56,273 nucleotides of DNA from Gammaproteobacteria bacterium. GTDB lineage: Bacteria; Pseudomonadota; Gammaproteobacteria; DSM-16500. The notes under the pieces were generated by a model. The model worked only from the letters and a program-made list of their open reading frames with translations, had not been told where the DNA came from and did not search any database. Position 1 is the stretch's first letter. Every line of letters starts with the position of its first letter. The position numbers were made by a program, and so were the translations under genes. Below are positions 25,106-34,702 of this stretch, piece by piece. Location: the NCBI GenBank assembly GCA_013286085.1, contig JABDGK010000006.1:10638-66910 (forward strand), read 5' to 3'.

Positions 25106-26026
25106 ATGAAAAAAACGATTTATGATGTAAAAACATTGCAAGGGATGATTGCAACACTACAAGCTTACTGGGCAAAACAAGGCTGCACTATTATACAGCC
25201 ACTCGATATGGAAGTGGGCGCAGGCACCTTTCATCCAGCGACATTTTTACGTGCGATCGGTCCCGAGCCTTGGCGTGCGGCCTATGTGCAACCGAGTCGC
25301 CGTCCAACTGATGGTCGTTATGGCGAAAACCCCAATCGTGTCCAACACTATTATCAATTCCAAGTGGTTTTGAAGCCGTCGCCCGATGATATCCAAGACT
25401 TATATCTCGGTTCATTGCATGCACTCGGTGTGGACCCGCTTACCGATGATATTCGTTTCGTGGAAGATAACTGGGAATCACCCACATTAGGTGCGTGGGG
25501 TTTGGGTTGGGAAGTGTGGCAGAATGGTTTAGAAGTATCGCAATTTACGTATTTTCAGCAAGTCGGTGGTTTGGAATGTAAACCGGTAACCGGTGAGTTA
25601 ACGTATGGGTTAGAACGTTTAGCGATGGCGCTACAAGGCATCGATAATATTTATGATTTGGTGTGGAGTAAAAGCGTTCAAGGTGTCGTGACGTATGGCG
25701 ATGTGTTTCATCAAAATGAAATTGAAATGTCGACCTATAATTTCGAGCAAGCGAATGTGGATTTGTTGTTCCAGCAATTTTATGCCTACGAACAAGAAAG
25801 CCAACGCTTAATTGAGTTAGGTTTGCCGTTACCGGCCTATGAAATGGTTTTAAAAGCATCGCATACGTTTAATTTGTTAGATGCACGTCGTGCTATTTCA
25901 GTCACAGAACGGCAGCAACATATTTTAAAAATTCGTCGCTTAGCGAAGGCCGTGGCAGAAAGTTATTACCAGGCACGTGAAAAGCTGGGGTTCCCGTTAT
26001 TGCAGGATAAGAAACATGTCAGTTAA
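25106..26026 (+). CDS. glyQ: Glycyl-tRNA synthetase alpha subunit
   Basis: Catalytic subunit of the bacterial alpha2beta2 glycyl-tRNA synthetase, which charges tRNA-Gly. It has 306 residues (family about 300). Class II motif regions are visible: [20 protein letters not shown] (residues about 36-55), then [13 protein letters not shown] with [28 protein letters not shown] follows near 171. The start is the first ATG after the promoter. It overlaps glyS by 11 bp and is translationally coupled to it. Confidence 0.98.
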   Translation: MKKTIYDVKTLQGMIATLQAYWAKQGCTIIQPLDMEVGAGTFHPATFLRAIGPEPWRAAYVQPSRRPTDGRYGENPNRVQHYYQFQVVLKPSPDDIQDLYLGSLHALGVDPLTDDIRFVEDNWESPTLGAWGLGWEVWQNGLEVSQFTYFQQVGGLECKPVTGELTYGLERLAMALQGIDNIYDLVWSKSVQGVVTYGDVFHQNEIEMSTYNFEQANVDLLFQQFYAYEQESQRLIELGLPLPAYEMVLKASHTFNLLDARRAISVTERQQHILKIRRLAKAVAESYYQAREKLGFPLLQDKKHVS

Positions 26027-28100
26027 AAAAGATTTTCTTGTTGAAATTCATACGGAAGAGCTGCCGCCGAAAGCATTAAGTCGCTTAGCGAAAAGTTTTT
26101 TGCAAGAAGTAGAAGCGCACTTGGTAAAGCTGCAGCTCAGTTATAAAGAAGCGGTATTTTATGCGACGCCACGTCGTTTAGCGGTATTGGTGAAATCATT
26201 AATGTCACAGCAGCCAGAGGCTCATATTGAGCGTCGCGGTCCAGCAGTCAGCGCGGCATTTGATGGTGAAGGTAAACCTTCGCCAGCCTGTCTTGGATTT
26301 GCAAAATCCTGTGGCGTGAGTGTGGAACAGCTCATCACGATTAAGAATAACCAAGGTGAATGGGTTGGATTTCAGCAACGTGTTCCTGGTAAAACCGTGC
26401 AAGAGTTACTGCCGACAATCATTCAAGAATCGCTCGCCGCCTTGCCTATTCCAAAGCGCATGCGGTGGGGCAGTGGTACCGTCGAGTTTGTGCGTCCAGT
26501 CAAGTCGGTGATTTTGTTGTACGGCGATGATGTTGTCGATGCGAAAATTTTAGGTGTGCGTAGCGGTCGCGAAACGAGCGGTCATCGTTTTCATTGCAAA
26601 AAAATAATTAGCATTTCACGACCATCCGCCTACGTAAAATATTTAGAAAAAGGCTATGTTATTGCCGATTTCGAACGTCGCAAACAAATGATTGCAGAGC
26701 AAGCCCAGGCGATTGCATCGCATACGTTTGATGCGGATGCGCGTGTCGAAATTTCAGCTGCGTTGCTAGATGAAGTGACTGGCTTAGTGGAATGGCCAGT
26801 AGCAATTTTAGGGGATTTTGATCAGCGCTTTTTAGACGTGCCAGCAGAAGCCTTGATTTCAGCGATGCAAGAACATCAACGCTACTTCCCTGTTGTTGAT
26901 AAGCACGGCAAGTTGTTGCCGCATTTTGTTGCCATCAGTAATATTGAAGCGCGTGATATGCAGCATGTGATAGCGGGTAACGAGCGGGTGTTACGCGCGC
27001 GTTTATCCGATGCCGCCTTCTTTTTTGAAACAGATAAAAAGCAGCGATTAGAGTATTTTGTCGAATTGTTAAAAGGCAGTGTTTTTCAAGCAAAATTAGG
27101 TACTGTTTATGATAAAGCCGTGCGTCTGTCGACGCTGGCTGGCGCAATTGCAAAAACCATCGGTGCTGACGAAACAGCGGGTGCTAGAGCGGGGTTATTA
27201 GCAAAAGCAGATTTAGCAACGGCCATGGTGGGTGAATTTCCGGAGATGCAAGGTGTTGCCGGTAGTTACTATGCACTTAACGATAGCGAATCGCGTGATG
27301 TTGCCAATGCAGTAAAAGAACACTACATGCCTCGTTTTTCCGGTGATGCAGTGCCGACGAATAAAATCAGTTGTGCGGTTGCACTAGCGGATCGCTTAGA
27401 TACGTTAGTTGGGATTTTTGGTATTAATCAACAGCCGACAGGTGATAAAGATCCGTTTGCGTTGCGTCGTGCAGCGCTCGGTATTTTGCGTATTTTGATT
27501 GAATGTAAAATCGATTTAGATTTGCAACTCTTGCTTGAAGCTGCTGTGCACGGTTATCAATGTTCACTAGAAAATACAGCCGTGGTAGAGCAAGTCTTGA
27601 ATTTTATTTTGGAACGGTTAAAGCCTTGGTATCAAGAGCAAGCGATTAATCCCGATGTATTTGCTTCAGTGGCTGCATTGGGGGTGACGAGACCGTATGA
27701 TTTTCATCGCCGTATTCAGGCGGTGCAACGTTTCAAACAATTGCCGGATGCGGAATCACTGAGTGTTGCGAACAAGCGTGTTAGTAATATTTTAGCAAAA
27801 TACGACACACCGATTGATGCGAAAGCAGTGAATGCATCTTTGTTTGAATCGGATGCTGAGCGTGAGTTAGCGCAGAAGCTTGACGTGTTTGATCGCGTCA
27901 TCAGTCCACTGTATCACGATGCACGCTATGTGGACGTGTTATCGCAGTTGGCTGATTTGCGTAAACCAGTTGATGATTTCTTTGAAAAAGTCATGGTGAT
28001 GGCGGATGACAAAGCGCAGCGTGAGAATCGTTTATTGTTATTGACGAAACTCCGTTCGTTGTTTTTGCAAGTCGCCGATGTGGCATTGTTGCAGAAATAA
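26016..28100 (+). CDS. glyS: Glycyl-tRNA synthetase beta subunit
   Basis: The tRNA-binding partner of GlyQ. It begins [20 protein letters not shown], the normal family N-terminus; ATG 26016 was therefore chosen over an in-frame upstream codon at 25977 lying inside glyQ. AGGA lies 9 nt before it. 694 residues compare with about 690 in E. coli. The HD-like core ([29 protein letters not shown]) and the C-terminal anticodon-binding DALR-like region are present. The gene is intact, and a palindromic repeat follows the stop. Confidence 0.98.
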   Translation: MSVKKDFLVEIHTEELPPKALSRLAKSFLQEVEAHLVKLQLSYKEAVFYATPRRLAVLVKSLMSQQPEAHIERRGPAVSAAFDGEGKPSPACLGFAKSCGVSVEQLITIKNNQGEWVGFQQRVPGKTVQELLPTIIQESLAALPIPKRMRWGSGTVEFVRPVKSVILLYGDDVVDAKILGVRSGRETSGHRFHCKKIISISRPSAYVKYLEKGYVIADFERRKQMIAEQAQAIASHTFDADARVEISAALLDEVTGLVEWPVAILGDFDQRFLDVPAEALISAMQEHQRYFPVVDKHGKLLPHFVAISNIEARDMQHVIAGNERVLRARLSDAAFFFETDKKQRLEYFVELLKGSVFQAKLGTVYDKAVRLSTLAGAIAKTIGADETAGARAGLLAKADLATAMVGEFPEMQGVAGSYYALNDSESRDVANAVKEHYMPRFSGDAVPTNKISCAVALADRLDTLVGIFGINQQPTGDKDPFALRRAALGILRILIECKIDLDLQLLLEAAVHGYQCSLENTAVVEQVLNFILERLKPWYQEQAINPDVFASVAALGVTRPYDFHRRIQAVQRFKQLPDAESLSVANKRVSNILAKYDTPIDAKAVNASLFESDAERELAQKLDVFDRVISPLYHDARYVDVLSQLADLRKPVDDFFEKVMVMADDKAQRENRLLLLTKLRSLFLQVADVALLQK

Positions 28101-28106
28101 AAGTAG

Positions 28107-28133
28107 CCCGTATGGAGCGTAGCGCAATACGGG
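28107..28133. repeat. GTAGCCCGTATGGAGC palindrome, short copy
   Basis: CCCGTAT (28107-28113) pairs with ATACGGG (28127-28133); a decayed inverted half follows to about 28155. Same family as 28711-28798. Confidence 0.75.
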
Positions 28134-28172
28134 ATGGTATTGCGCGCAGCTCGACAATGAGAGAAGAGCACA

Positions 28173-28712
28173 ATGAAATTCATTATCCTAGATCGCGACG
28201 GCGTAATTAATTACGATTCTGATTACTATATCAAGTCGCCAGACGAATGGATTCCCATCCCGGGCAGTTTAGAAGCGATTGCCGAATTAAATCGCGCCGG
28301 TTATCGCGTCATTGTTGCGACGAATCAATCCGGCGTGGCACGCGGTCATTATGATTTAGCAACACTACAAAAAATTCATGAAAAATTTTTAGCGTTATTA
28401 GCCGATGTCGGCGGTAAGATCGAAGAGATTTTTTTCTGCCCGCATCATCCGGATGAAAAGTGTCACTGCCGAAAACCACAGCCAGGATTGTTCCAGCAAA
28501 TTCAAACAAAGTATGCGGTGAATTTAGCCGATACGTATTTTGTCGGTGACTCTTATACGGATATTTTGGTAGCACAAGCGGCAGGTTGTAAGCCAGTGTT
28601 AGTGATGACTGGGAATGGTAAAAAAACACTGGAAAAGCTGTCTGATGTGTCAGGGATTTTGCAGTTTGCTGATTTAGCGGCAGTTGCCGCCAACGTAATT
28701 AAAGAATCGTGA
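28173..28712 (+). CDS. gmhB: D-glycero-beta-D-manno-heptose-1,7-bisphosphate 7-phosphatase
   Basis: HAD-family phosphatase removing the C7 phosphate in ADP-heptose synthesis for the LPS inner core. 179 residues. The HAD nucleophile motif is LDRDGVIN at 6-13 (D7, D9), then TNQSGVARG (motif II), the zinc-binding CPHHPDEKCHCRKP near 90-104 that distinguishes GmhB, and FVGDSYTDI (motif IV) near 127. Its neighbours are acyltransferase and LPS-core genes, in keeping with an envelope cluster. The stop codon lies inside the left arm of a 35-bp palindrome. Confidence 0.95.
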   Translation: MKFIILDRDGVINYDSDYYIKSPDEWIPIPGSLEAIAELNRAGYRVIVATNQSGVARGHYDLATLQKIHEKFLALLADVGGKIEEIFFCPHHPDEKCHCRKPQPGLFQQIQTKYAVNLADTYFVGDSYTDILVAQAAGCKPVLVMTGNGKKTLEKLSDVSGILQFADLAAVAANVIKES

Positions 28713-28798
28713 TAGTAGCCCGTATGGAGCGCAGCGTAATACGGGGTTGGGAATTCATGCTATCCCGTATTACGCTGCGCTCCATACGGGCTACTATC
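28711..28798. repeat. Perfect 35-bp inverted repeat (GTAGCCCGTATGGAGC family)
   Basis: Arms 28711-28745 and 28764-28798 are exact complements with an 18-nt loop. The left arm contains the end of the gmhB stop codon. This would form a very stable hairpin in the gmhB/plsC-like transcript, able to attenuate or protect mRNA. Confidence 0.95.
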
Positions 28799-28813
28799 TA
28801 AGGTGCACAACAC

Positions 28814-29572
28814 ATGAAAAAAAAATCACTCCCCGGTAAATTTTCAATGCTAATTCGTTCCATCATTTTTGCCATCGTCATGCCGGTTTTTACGATATTT
28901 TATAGTTTGATTTGCCTTGCATCATATCCCTTGCCCATGCGTTATGGTTGCCGCGTTGTGATGGGGTGGTCACGGAGTATTGTTTGGTTCTTAAAAGTAA
29001 TTTGTCATATCGACTATCATGTGACGGGTCTCGAAAATATCCCCCATGATAGAAATGGCATTGTCATGAGTAAGCACCAATCGGCATGGGAGACATTTTA
29101 TTTGCCCCCGCAATTCAATCAAACAGCGATTATTTTAAAACGCGAATTGTATTGGGTGCCGTTTTTTGGTTGGGGAATGTTGGCTTGTCGCCCTATTGCT
29201 ATTAATCGTAGTAATACGTCATCAGCAATGGCGCAAATTATTTCAAAAGGCACAAAATATTTAGCTGCAGGTCGGTGGATTTTAGTTTTTCCTGAAGGTA
29301 CACGTATATCACCCGGACATGCTGGTAAGTATCGCTTAGGTGGCGCGCGTCTTGCTGCTGAAACGGGTTATCCTGTGCTACCCGTTGCGCATAATGCGGG
29401 ATGCTATTGGTCAAAGCGCAAATTTATTAAGACACCCGGAACGATTAAATTGGTATATGGTCCTTTAATAGAGAGTAAAGGCCGCAGCGCAGAAGAAATT
29501 ATAGAGCTAACCAAAACATGGATTGAAAATACAATGGCGACAATTGATCCGCATTACATGCATAAATCATAG
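28814..29572 (+). CDS. 1-acyl-glycerol-3-phosphate acyltransferase family protein (PlsC-like)
   Basis: Membrane-bound acyltransferase of phospholipid synthesis, 252 residues. A hydrophobic N-terminal segment (IIFAIVMPVFTIFYSLICLA) anchors it. The catalytic motif is KHQSAWETFY near 93 (H-x4-E in place of the usual H-x4-D, as in several proteobacterial paralogues). FPEGTR is near 158 and the PVLPVAHNAG region follows. Paralogues of this type often sit beside gmhB, glyQ and glyS in proteobacteria. It is not certain whether this is the main PlsC or an accessory enzyme. Weak AAGG lies 10 nt before the ATG. Confidence 0.88.
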   Translation: MKKKSLPGKFSMLIRSIIFAIVMPVFTIFYSLICLASYPLPMRYGCRVVMGWSRSIVWFLKVICHIDYHVTGLENIPHDRNGIVMSKHQSAWETFYLPPQFNQTAIILKRELYWVPFFGWGMLACRPIAINRSNTSSAMAQIISKGTKYLAAGRWILVFPEGTRISPGHAGKYRLGGARLAAETGYPVLPVAHNAGCYWSKRKFIKTPGTIKLVYGPLIESKGRSAEEIIELTKTWIENTMATIDPHYMHKS

Positions 29573-29573
29573 T

Positions 29574-29622
29574 AAAAAGCTTGTCTTTCCCGCCTTCGCG
29601 GGAAAGACAAGCTTTTTGTAAG
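29574..29622. terminator. Strong hairpin terminator, tips shared with the MITE-like element
   Basis: 20-bp perfect arms (29574-29593 and 29598-29617) with a CTTC loop, A5 before and T5 after. It follows the acyltransferase stop at once and precedes waaG by 21 bp, so it should end transcription in both directions. Its core CTTGTCTTTCCCGC is the same as the tips of the element at 10469-10781. Confidence 0.8.
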
Positions 29623-29642
29623 ACAAATTTACAAGAGGTATC

Positions 29643-30758
29643 ATGAGACTCGCATTCTGTCTTTTTAAATATTTTCCATTCGGCGGTTTGCAGCGGGATT
29701 TTTTGCACATTGCAAAAGCCTGCGTAGCGCGTGGTCATATCGTTGATGTGTACACGATGTCATGGGATGGCGAGTATGAGCCAGGCTTGGCAATTCGCAC
29801 ACTCCCTACAAAAGGTTTTCGCAATCATACGCGTCGCCAAGATTTTGTGCGTCAAGTGCAACCTTTTCTTGAGCAAGGCCATTACGAGTTAGTGATTGGC
29901 TTTAATAAAATGCCAGATCTTGATGTTTATTATGCGGCAGACACTTGTTATCAAGCGAAAGCGCGTCAACAACACGGTTGGTGGTATCGATTAACGGGTC
30001 GTTACCGACGTACGGTTGCTTATGAGAAAGCCGTTTTCGCGCCTGAATCAAAGACAGAAATTTTATTGCTGTCCGCGGCTCAGCAAAGTGATTTCATGCA
30101 TTATTATCATACATCGGAGCAGCGATTTCATTTGCTACCGCCGGGTATTGATCGCGATCGCAAGGCGCCAGCGAATGCAGCAGAGATTCGTGCGACAGTG
30201 CGAAATGAATATCAATTTTCGGATAATGAATTCTTAATAGTAATGGTTGGTTCTGGATTCAAAACGAAAGGGTTAGATCGTGCGTTGTTAGCTATAGCGG
30301 CTTTGCCCGAGACAGTGCGACGGCGAACGCGATTAATGGTCATTGGCAAGGATAATCAAACAGCTTTTGAAAGCCAGGCAAAAAAATTAGGCGTTGCTGA
30401 TCGCGTCATTTTTTTAGGAGGGCGCAAAGATGTCCCGCGGTTTTTATTAGCAGCGGATTTATTGATTCATCCCGCTTACAATGAAAATACGGGTACCGTG
30501 TTATTAGAAGCACTGGTTGCTGGATTACCTGTATTAACAACGGATGTGTGTGGTTATGCGGGATATGTATTGGATGCCAAGGCAGGGAATGTAATTGTCT
30601 CGCCATTTCAACAAGAAAAATTAAATTCAGCACTGGCAGATATGTTATTATCGCGTGAGCGATCGATTTGGCACGCGAATGCATTGGCATTTGCCGAGCA
30701 AGCAGATATCTATAGTATGCCAGAGCGCGCGGTGAGTATTATTGAAGGATTACGGTGA
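29643..30758 (+). CDS. waaG: LPS core glucosyltransferase I (GT4 family)
   Basis: Cytoplasmic-face glycosyltransferase that adds the first outer-core sugar to heptose II. 371 residues as in WaaG. The N-terminus FCLFKYFPFGGLQRDFLHIA is the WaaG form of the sugar-acceptor site, AADTCYQAKARQQ lies near 98, and the EX7E nucleotide-sugar region HPAYNENTGTVLLEALVAG is near 279. AGAGG lies 5 nt before the ATG. waaP follows after 3 bp, as in enteric core operons. The sugar donor could differ from UDP-glucose here. Confidence 0.93.
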   Translation: MRLAFCLFKYFPFGGLQRDFLHIAKACVARGHIVDVYTMSWDGEYEPGLAIRTLPTKGFRNHTRRQDFVRQVQPFLEQGHYELVIGFNKMPDLDVYYAADTCYQAKARQQHGWWYRLTGRYRRTVAYEKAVFAPESKTEILLLSAAQQSDFMHYYHTSEQRFHLLPPGIDRDRKAPANAAEIRATVRNEYQFSDNEFLIVMVGSGFKTKGLDRALLAIAALPETVRRRTRLMVIGKDNQTAFESQAKKLGVADRVIFLGGRKDVPRFLLAADLLIHPAYNENTGTVLLEALVAGLPVLTTDVCGYAGYVLDAKAGNVIVSPFQQEKLNSALADMLLSRERSIWHANALAFAEQADIYSMPERAVSIIEGLR

Positions 30759-30761
30759 CTT

Positions 30762-31553
30762 GTGTATTTAACCATTGATCCAACTTTACAAAAATATATA
30801 GATCACGGTGATGAAACCTTTGCACATATCATGGCGCTCAAAGGTCACGTCTATCGCGCGTTAGAAGGACGTTGTACGCAGCGCATTGAGTTGGGTGGTC
30901 AGGGGTATTTTTTAAAACAACATCATGGTGTTGGTTGGAAAGAAATTGTTAAAAATATATTGCAGTTGCGTTTGCCAATCGTGGGTGCAAAGAATGAATG
31001 GCTCGCATTGCAACGCTTACAGCAATTAGATATACCTACCATGCAAGTTATGGCTTATGGTGAGAAGGGTTTTAATCCGGCACGGCGTGAATCGTTTTTA
31101 TTGACGAAAGAATTGACGAATGTGATCAGCTTAGAGGATCTTAGTCGTGATTGGTTGGTTTCACCGCCCAAACCAATGTTTAAGCGGGCATTAATAAAAG
31201 AAGTAGCGCGCATGGTGCGGGTTATTCACGCGAATGGGTTAAATCATCGCGATTGTTATATTTGTCATTTTTTATGGGATACCACATCATCCGCTAACAT
31301 GCCGCGTATTTATTTAATTGATTTGCATCGCGCGCAGCTTCGAACGGAGACACCCGAGCGCTGGGTGATTAAAGATTTGGCGGGTTTGTATTTTTCTAGC
31401 AAAGATATTGGTTTAACCTCTCGCGATTTATGGCGTTTTATCAGAGAATATCGTCTTCAGACGTTAGGCGATACGCTGACAAAGGAACGGACTTTTTGGA
31501 AGAAGGTGAAACAACGTGGCGATAAGACGTATCAAAAACATGGACAACAATAA
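30762..31553 (+). CDS. waaP: LPS core heptose I kinase
   Basis: Kinase-fold enzyme that phosphorylates heptose I, giving a negatively charged, stable outer membrane. 263 residues. GQGYFLKQHHGVGWKEI carries the ATP-binding lysine (near 51). The catalytic NHRDCYICHFLW (near 165; D is the base) and YLIDLHRAQ (metal-binding D near 185) are as in WaaP. The GTG start at 30762 is adjacent to the waaG stop, implying coupling. The next kinase-like gene overlaps its last 38 bp. Confidence 0.93.
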   Translation: MYLTIDPTLQKYIDHGDETFAHIMALKGHVYRALEGRCTQRIELGGQGYFLKQHHGVGWKEIVKNILQLRLPIVGAKNEWLALQRLQQLDIPTMQVMAYGEKGFNPARRESFLLTKELTNVISLEDLSRDWLVSPPKPMFKRALIKEVARMVRVIHANGLNHRDCYICHFLWDTTSSANMPRIYLIDLHRAQLRTETPERWVIKDLAGLYFSSKDIGLTSRDLWRFIREYRLQTLGDTLTKERTFWKKVKQRGDKTYQKHGQQ

Positions 31554-33027
31554 TACTTCTCAAGTTATTCAAAATCTGTCATGGAGCCATTTGCGGCAGG
31601 CCAACCGTGCTTCTCTTGAGCCATTTCAATTAGCACTGGCTGAAAGTGATGATGTGCTGTTTTGTCATGAAATTGTGCGCGTTATTCCGGGCAAGCGGGT
31701 TGTTGCATTTGGGACATGGGGCGGAAAACCAGTCGTTGCCAAATTATTTTATCAACGTGGACGTGCGCAACGTCATATTAAACGTGAATATGCGGGTATC
31801 AATGCATTGCTGGAAGGCGGTGTATTAACGCCAGCCTTATATTATCACGGCACATCGAAAGATCGTCGCGTTCACGTGTTACTTTTTGAGCGTATTATGG
31901 GTGCGCCTAGTTTGGATTCACTCTGGCAAGGTCGTGCGAGCATAAAAGAAATGTTGCCGTTGATGCAGGCGATGACGATTGAATTGGCGACGCATCATGT
32001 GTTGGGTATTTTGCAACATGATTTGCATTTTAAGAATTTCTTGGTGAGCAAACGCGGTATTTTCACCATTGATGGCGGTGACCTTGAGATTTTTGATACA
32101 CCTCTCTCAAAAAAAGAAAGTGTAGACAATCTGGGTTTGTTTTTTTCCCAGTTAGGGTTAGGCACGGAAGAATTACAAAAAACACTTTTCCAAGTTTACA
32201 CACGTTCACGTGGTTGGCTTGTCAAAAAAGCCGATGTCACTGGCTTGCAGGTGGCTATTGAAAAATGGACGAACCGACGCTGGGAGCAGTATAGCAAAAA
32301 AATTATGCGTACCTGCTCCGCATTCGTGCGTCATGACACATTCAACAGTATGGCAATTTGTGATCGAGAATATGAATCCAGTGCATTGCTGCATGTGTTA
32401 AAAAGTCCAGAAGCTATTTTTTCTTGGCCAGACACAGAGATGTTGAAAGCAGGGCGCAGCACGACGGTTGTCAAATTTAAAATGGATGATCGTTTTTTTG
32501 TATTGAAGCGTTATAACATCAAGGACAGTGCGCATTGGTTGCGTCGTTGCTTGCGATCCACCCGCGCGGCAACTGGTTGGCGTTTAGCGCAACGCTTGCG
32601 CTTGATGGGTGTGGCAACGGCTAAGCCAATTGCCTTCGTTGAAAAACGTTTCTTGGGGTTGCGCAGCAAATCCTATTTACTGATGGAGTATGTTCAAGGC
32701 GAACATGCAGGGGAGTTTTTTACAAATCATGCTGATGATCAAGTGGCATCTGAATTTGTCGCTCAGCAAATGATGGCGTTATTTGAAAGTTTGGCGCGTT
32801 TGCGTATTACGCATGGCGATTTGAAGATGACAAATATTTTAGTTCACAAATTAAAGCCGGTCTTGATTGATTTAGATGGTATGTGTGAACATCGTACGGC
32901 ACTTGGATTTAAGCGCACTTTTCAACAAGAAATTAAGCGATTTATGGTTAACTGGCGCGATAACCCAACAGTTTATAATATGTTTGAGTTGTTGGTACAA
33001 GAAGTCTATCGGCGGCTAGACGTTTAA
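31516..33027 (+). CDS. Double kinase-fold protein of the RfaP/InaA type
   Basis: 503 residues containing two kinase-like modules in a row. Module 1 (about 40-240): KPVVAKLFYQRGRA with its lysine, a catalytic-loop-like LQHDLHFKNFLV and FTIDGGDLE. Module 2 (about 310-500): FVLKRYNIKD, THGDLKMTNILV, and LIDLDGM for metal binding. GTG 31516 is preferred because GAAGG lies 9 nt upstream, whereas the in-frame ATG at 31540 has no site. It is the third gene of the waaG-waaP operon, so the likely substrate is an LPS core sugar (heptose II or Kdo). Whether both modules are active is unknown, though the key Lys and Asp residues are there in each. Confidence 0.8.
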   Translation: MAIRRIKNMDNNNTSQVIQNLSWSHLRQANRASLEPFQLALAESDDVLFCHEIVRVIPGKRVVAFGTWGGKPVVAKLFYQRGRAQRHIKREYAGINALLEGGVLTPALYYHGTSKDRRVHVLLFERIMGAPSLDSLWQGRASIKEMLPLMQAMTIELATHHVLGILQHDLHFKNFLVSKRGIFTIDGGDLEIFDTPLSKKESVDNLGLFFSQLGLGTEELQKTLFQVYTRSRGWLVKKADVTGLQVAIEKWTNRRWEQYSKKIMRTCSAFVRHDTFNSMAICDREYESSALLHVLKSPEAIFSWPDTEMLKAGRSTTVVKFKMDDRFFVLKRYNIKDSAHWLRRCLRSTRAATGWRLAQRLRLMGVATAKPIAFVEKRFLGLRSKSYLLMEYVQGEHAGEFFTNHADDQVASEFVAQQMMALFESLARLRITHGDLKMTNILVHKLKPVLIDLDGMCEHRTALGFKRTFQQEIKRFMVNWRDNPTVYNMFELLVQEVYRRLDV

Positions 33028-33042
33028 TTGATTTATGTTCTC

Positions 33043-33174
33043 ATCTCCCTTCTCCCGCAAGCGGGAGAAGGGTTGGGGATGAGGGTTTTGATGTCGATTG
33101 GTTTTCTAGTAGCAAATGTGTAGACCAATCAACCCTCACCCTAGCCCTCTCCCATAAATGGGAGAGGGGATGCC
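33043..33174. repeat. Paired palindromes (CTCCCTTCTCCC family)
   Basis: Palindromes CTTCTCCCGCAAGCGGGAGAAG and CTCTCCCATAAATGGGAGAG flank a spacer of about 75 bp, in the usual opposed orientation. The pair separates the LPS operon from the gabD-like gene and probably acts as a terminator. Confidence 0.88.
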
Positions 33175-33193
33175 ATTTATAAGGAGGATAAAT

Positions 33194-34649
33194 ATGTCGC
33201 CCCTCAAAAACAAGAACCTATTCAAACAACAATGCTTCATCGGCGGCCAATGGGTTTCCGCCGCCAGCAACAATACTTTTCTAGTTAATAATCCATTTGA
33301 TAATTCTATATTAGGAACCGCGCCCGATTGCGATGCGAGCGATACACAGAACGCCATTGCGGCAGCACATGCTGCTTGGCCCGCCTGGCGTGCATTAACA
33401 GCAAAAGAACGCAGCGACATTTTATGGCGTTGGGCTGAATTAATTCGCGAAAATAAAGAAGACCTTGCTATCTTAATGACTTTAGAACAAGGCAAACCAT
33501 TAACAGAATCACGCGGCGAAGTCGATTACGGCAATGCATTTATTGAATGGTTTGCAGAAGAATGTCGTCGCGTGTATGGCGATGTGATTCCTTCAAACAA
33601 AACGAATCAACATTTGGTTGTGATCAAGCAACCTGTTGGTGTGGTGGCAGCGATTGCGCCTTGGAATTTCCCCATTGCTATGATTACACGTAAATGCGCT
33701 CCCGCATTAGCAGCAGGTTGTCCTGTTGTGATTAAACCAGCGGAAGCAACACCCTATAGCGCATTAGCACTCGCAGTTTTAGCAGAGAAAGCCGGTATGC
33801 CAGCCGGTGTCATGAATGTCATTACGGGTGATGCGAAAATCATTGGTGCAGAGCTCACAGCTAATCTACTCGTTCGCAAAGTCTCTTTTACCGGCTCCAC
33901 AGCAGTTGGTAAGCTGTTAATGCAGCAAAGTGCAAACACATTAAAAAAAATTATCTCTTGAGCTTGGCGGCAATGCACCATTTATTGTATTTGATGATGC
34001 GGATTTAGATGCGGCAGTACAAGGTGCCATGGCATCGAAATTTCGTAATGCGGGACAAACCTGTGTTTGTGCCAATCGCATTCTTGTTCAAGACAGTGTG
34101 TATGATGTATTTCAAGAAAAATTAGTAGCAGCTGTGAAAAAATTAAAATTAGGCAATGGCTTAGAAGCAGGTGTGACACAAGGCCCTTTAATTAATCAAG
34201 CTGCAATCGATAAAGTTAAAAAACACATTGCCGATGCCGTGAGTAAAGGCGCAAAAATTCTATGCGGCGGCAAGCCAGACCAATTAGGCGGTTTGTTTTT
34301 CGAGCCAACTGTGTTGCGTGATGTGACGCCATCCATGTTAATTGCAAAAGAAGAAACCTTTGGCCCTGTTGCACCTCTTTTCCGTTTTCATACGGAAGCT
34401 GAAGCCATTCACATGGCGAATGACACACAATTTGGTTTGGCATCGTATTTTTATAGCAATAACATTCATCGTATATGGCGTGTATCAGAAGCATTGGAAT
34501 ATGGTATTGTCGGAATCAACGAAGGCATTATCTCAACCGAAGTCGCCCCCTTTGGTGGTGTGAAAGAGTCCGGTGTGGGACGCGAAGGCTCGAAGTACGG
34601 TATCGAAGATTATCTGGAAGTGAAATATTTGTGCATGAGTAACCTATAA
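33194..34649 (+). pseudogene. gabD: Succinate/glutarate-semialdehyde dehydrogenase, split by a +1 frameshift in A8
   Basis: NAD(P)-dependent aldehyde dehydrogenase that would oxidise succinate (or glutarate) semialdehyde. ATG 33194 has a perfect AAGGAGG site. The first frame (to 33961) has the Rossmann part ([35 protein letters not shown]). After A8 at 33943-33950 it continues one base out as [19 protein letters not shown]. The second part holds the catalytic cysteine (GQTCVCANR) and [11 protein letters not shown]. Seven As would restore one ORF of about 484 codons. No other damage is seen, so this may be a very young pseudogene, a sequencing error in a homopolymer, or a gene rescued by slippage on A8. 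Confidence 0.85.
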
Positions 34650-34654
34650 GAACC

Positions 34655-34688
34655 GTAGGGTGGACACGCTGCGCTTTGTCCACCCTAC
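34655..34688. repeat. GTAGGGTGGACA palindrome
   Basis: 12-bp perfect arms around a 10-nt loop, five bases after the gabD-like stop; same family as 22995-23030. It may terminate both converging genes. Confidence 0.88.
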
Positions 34689-34702
34689 AACACCAATATT
34701 TT

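Noticed and set aside
25977-26015. Upstream extension of glyS within glyQ
   Set aside because: The extra 13 residues are not family sequence, and ATG 26016 gives the conserved N-terminus with a ribosome site.
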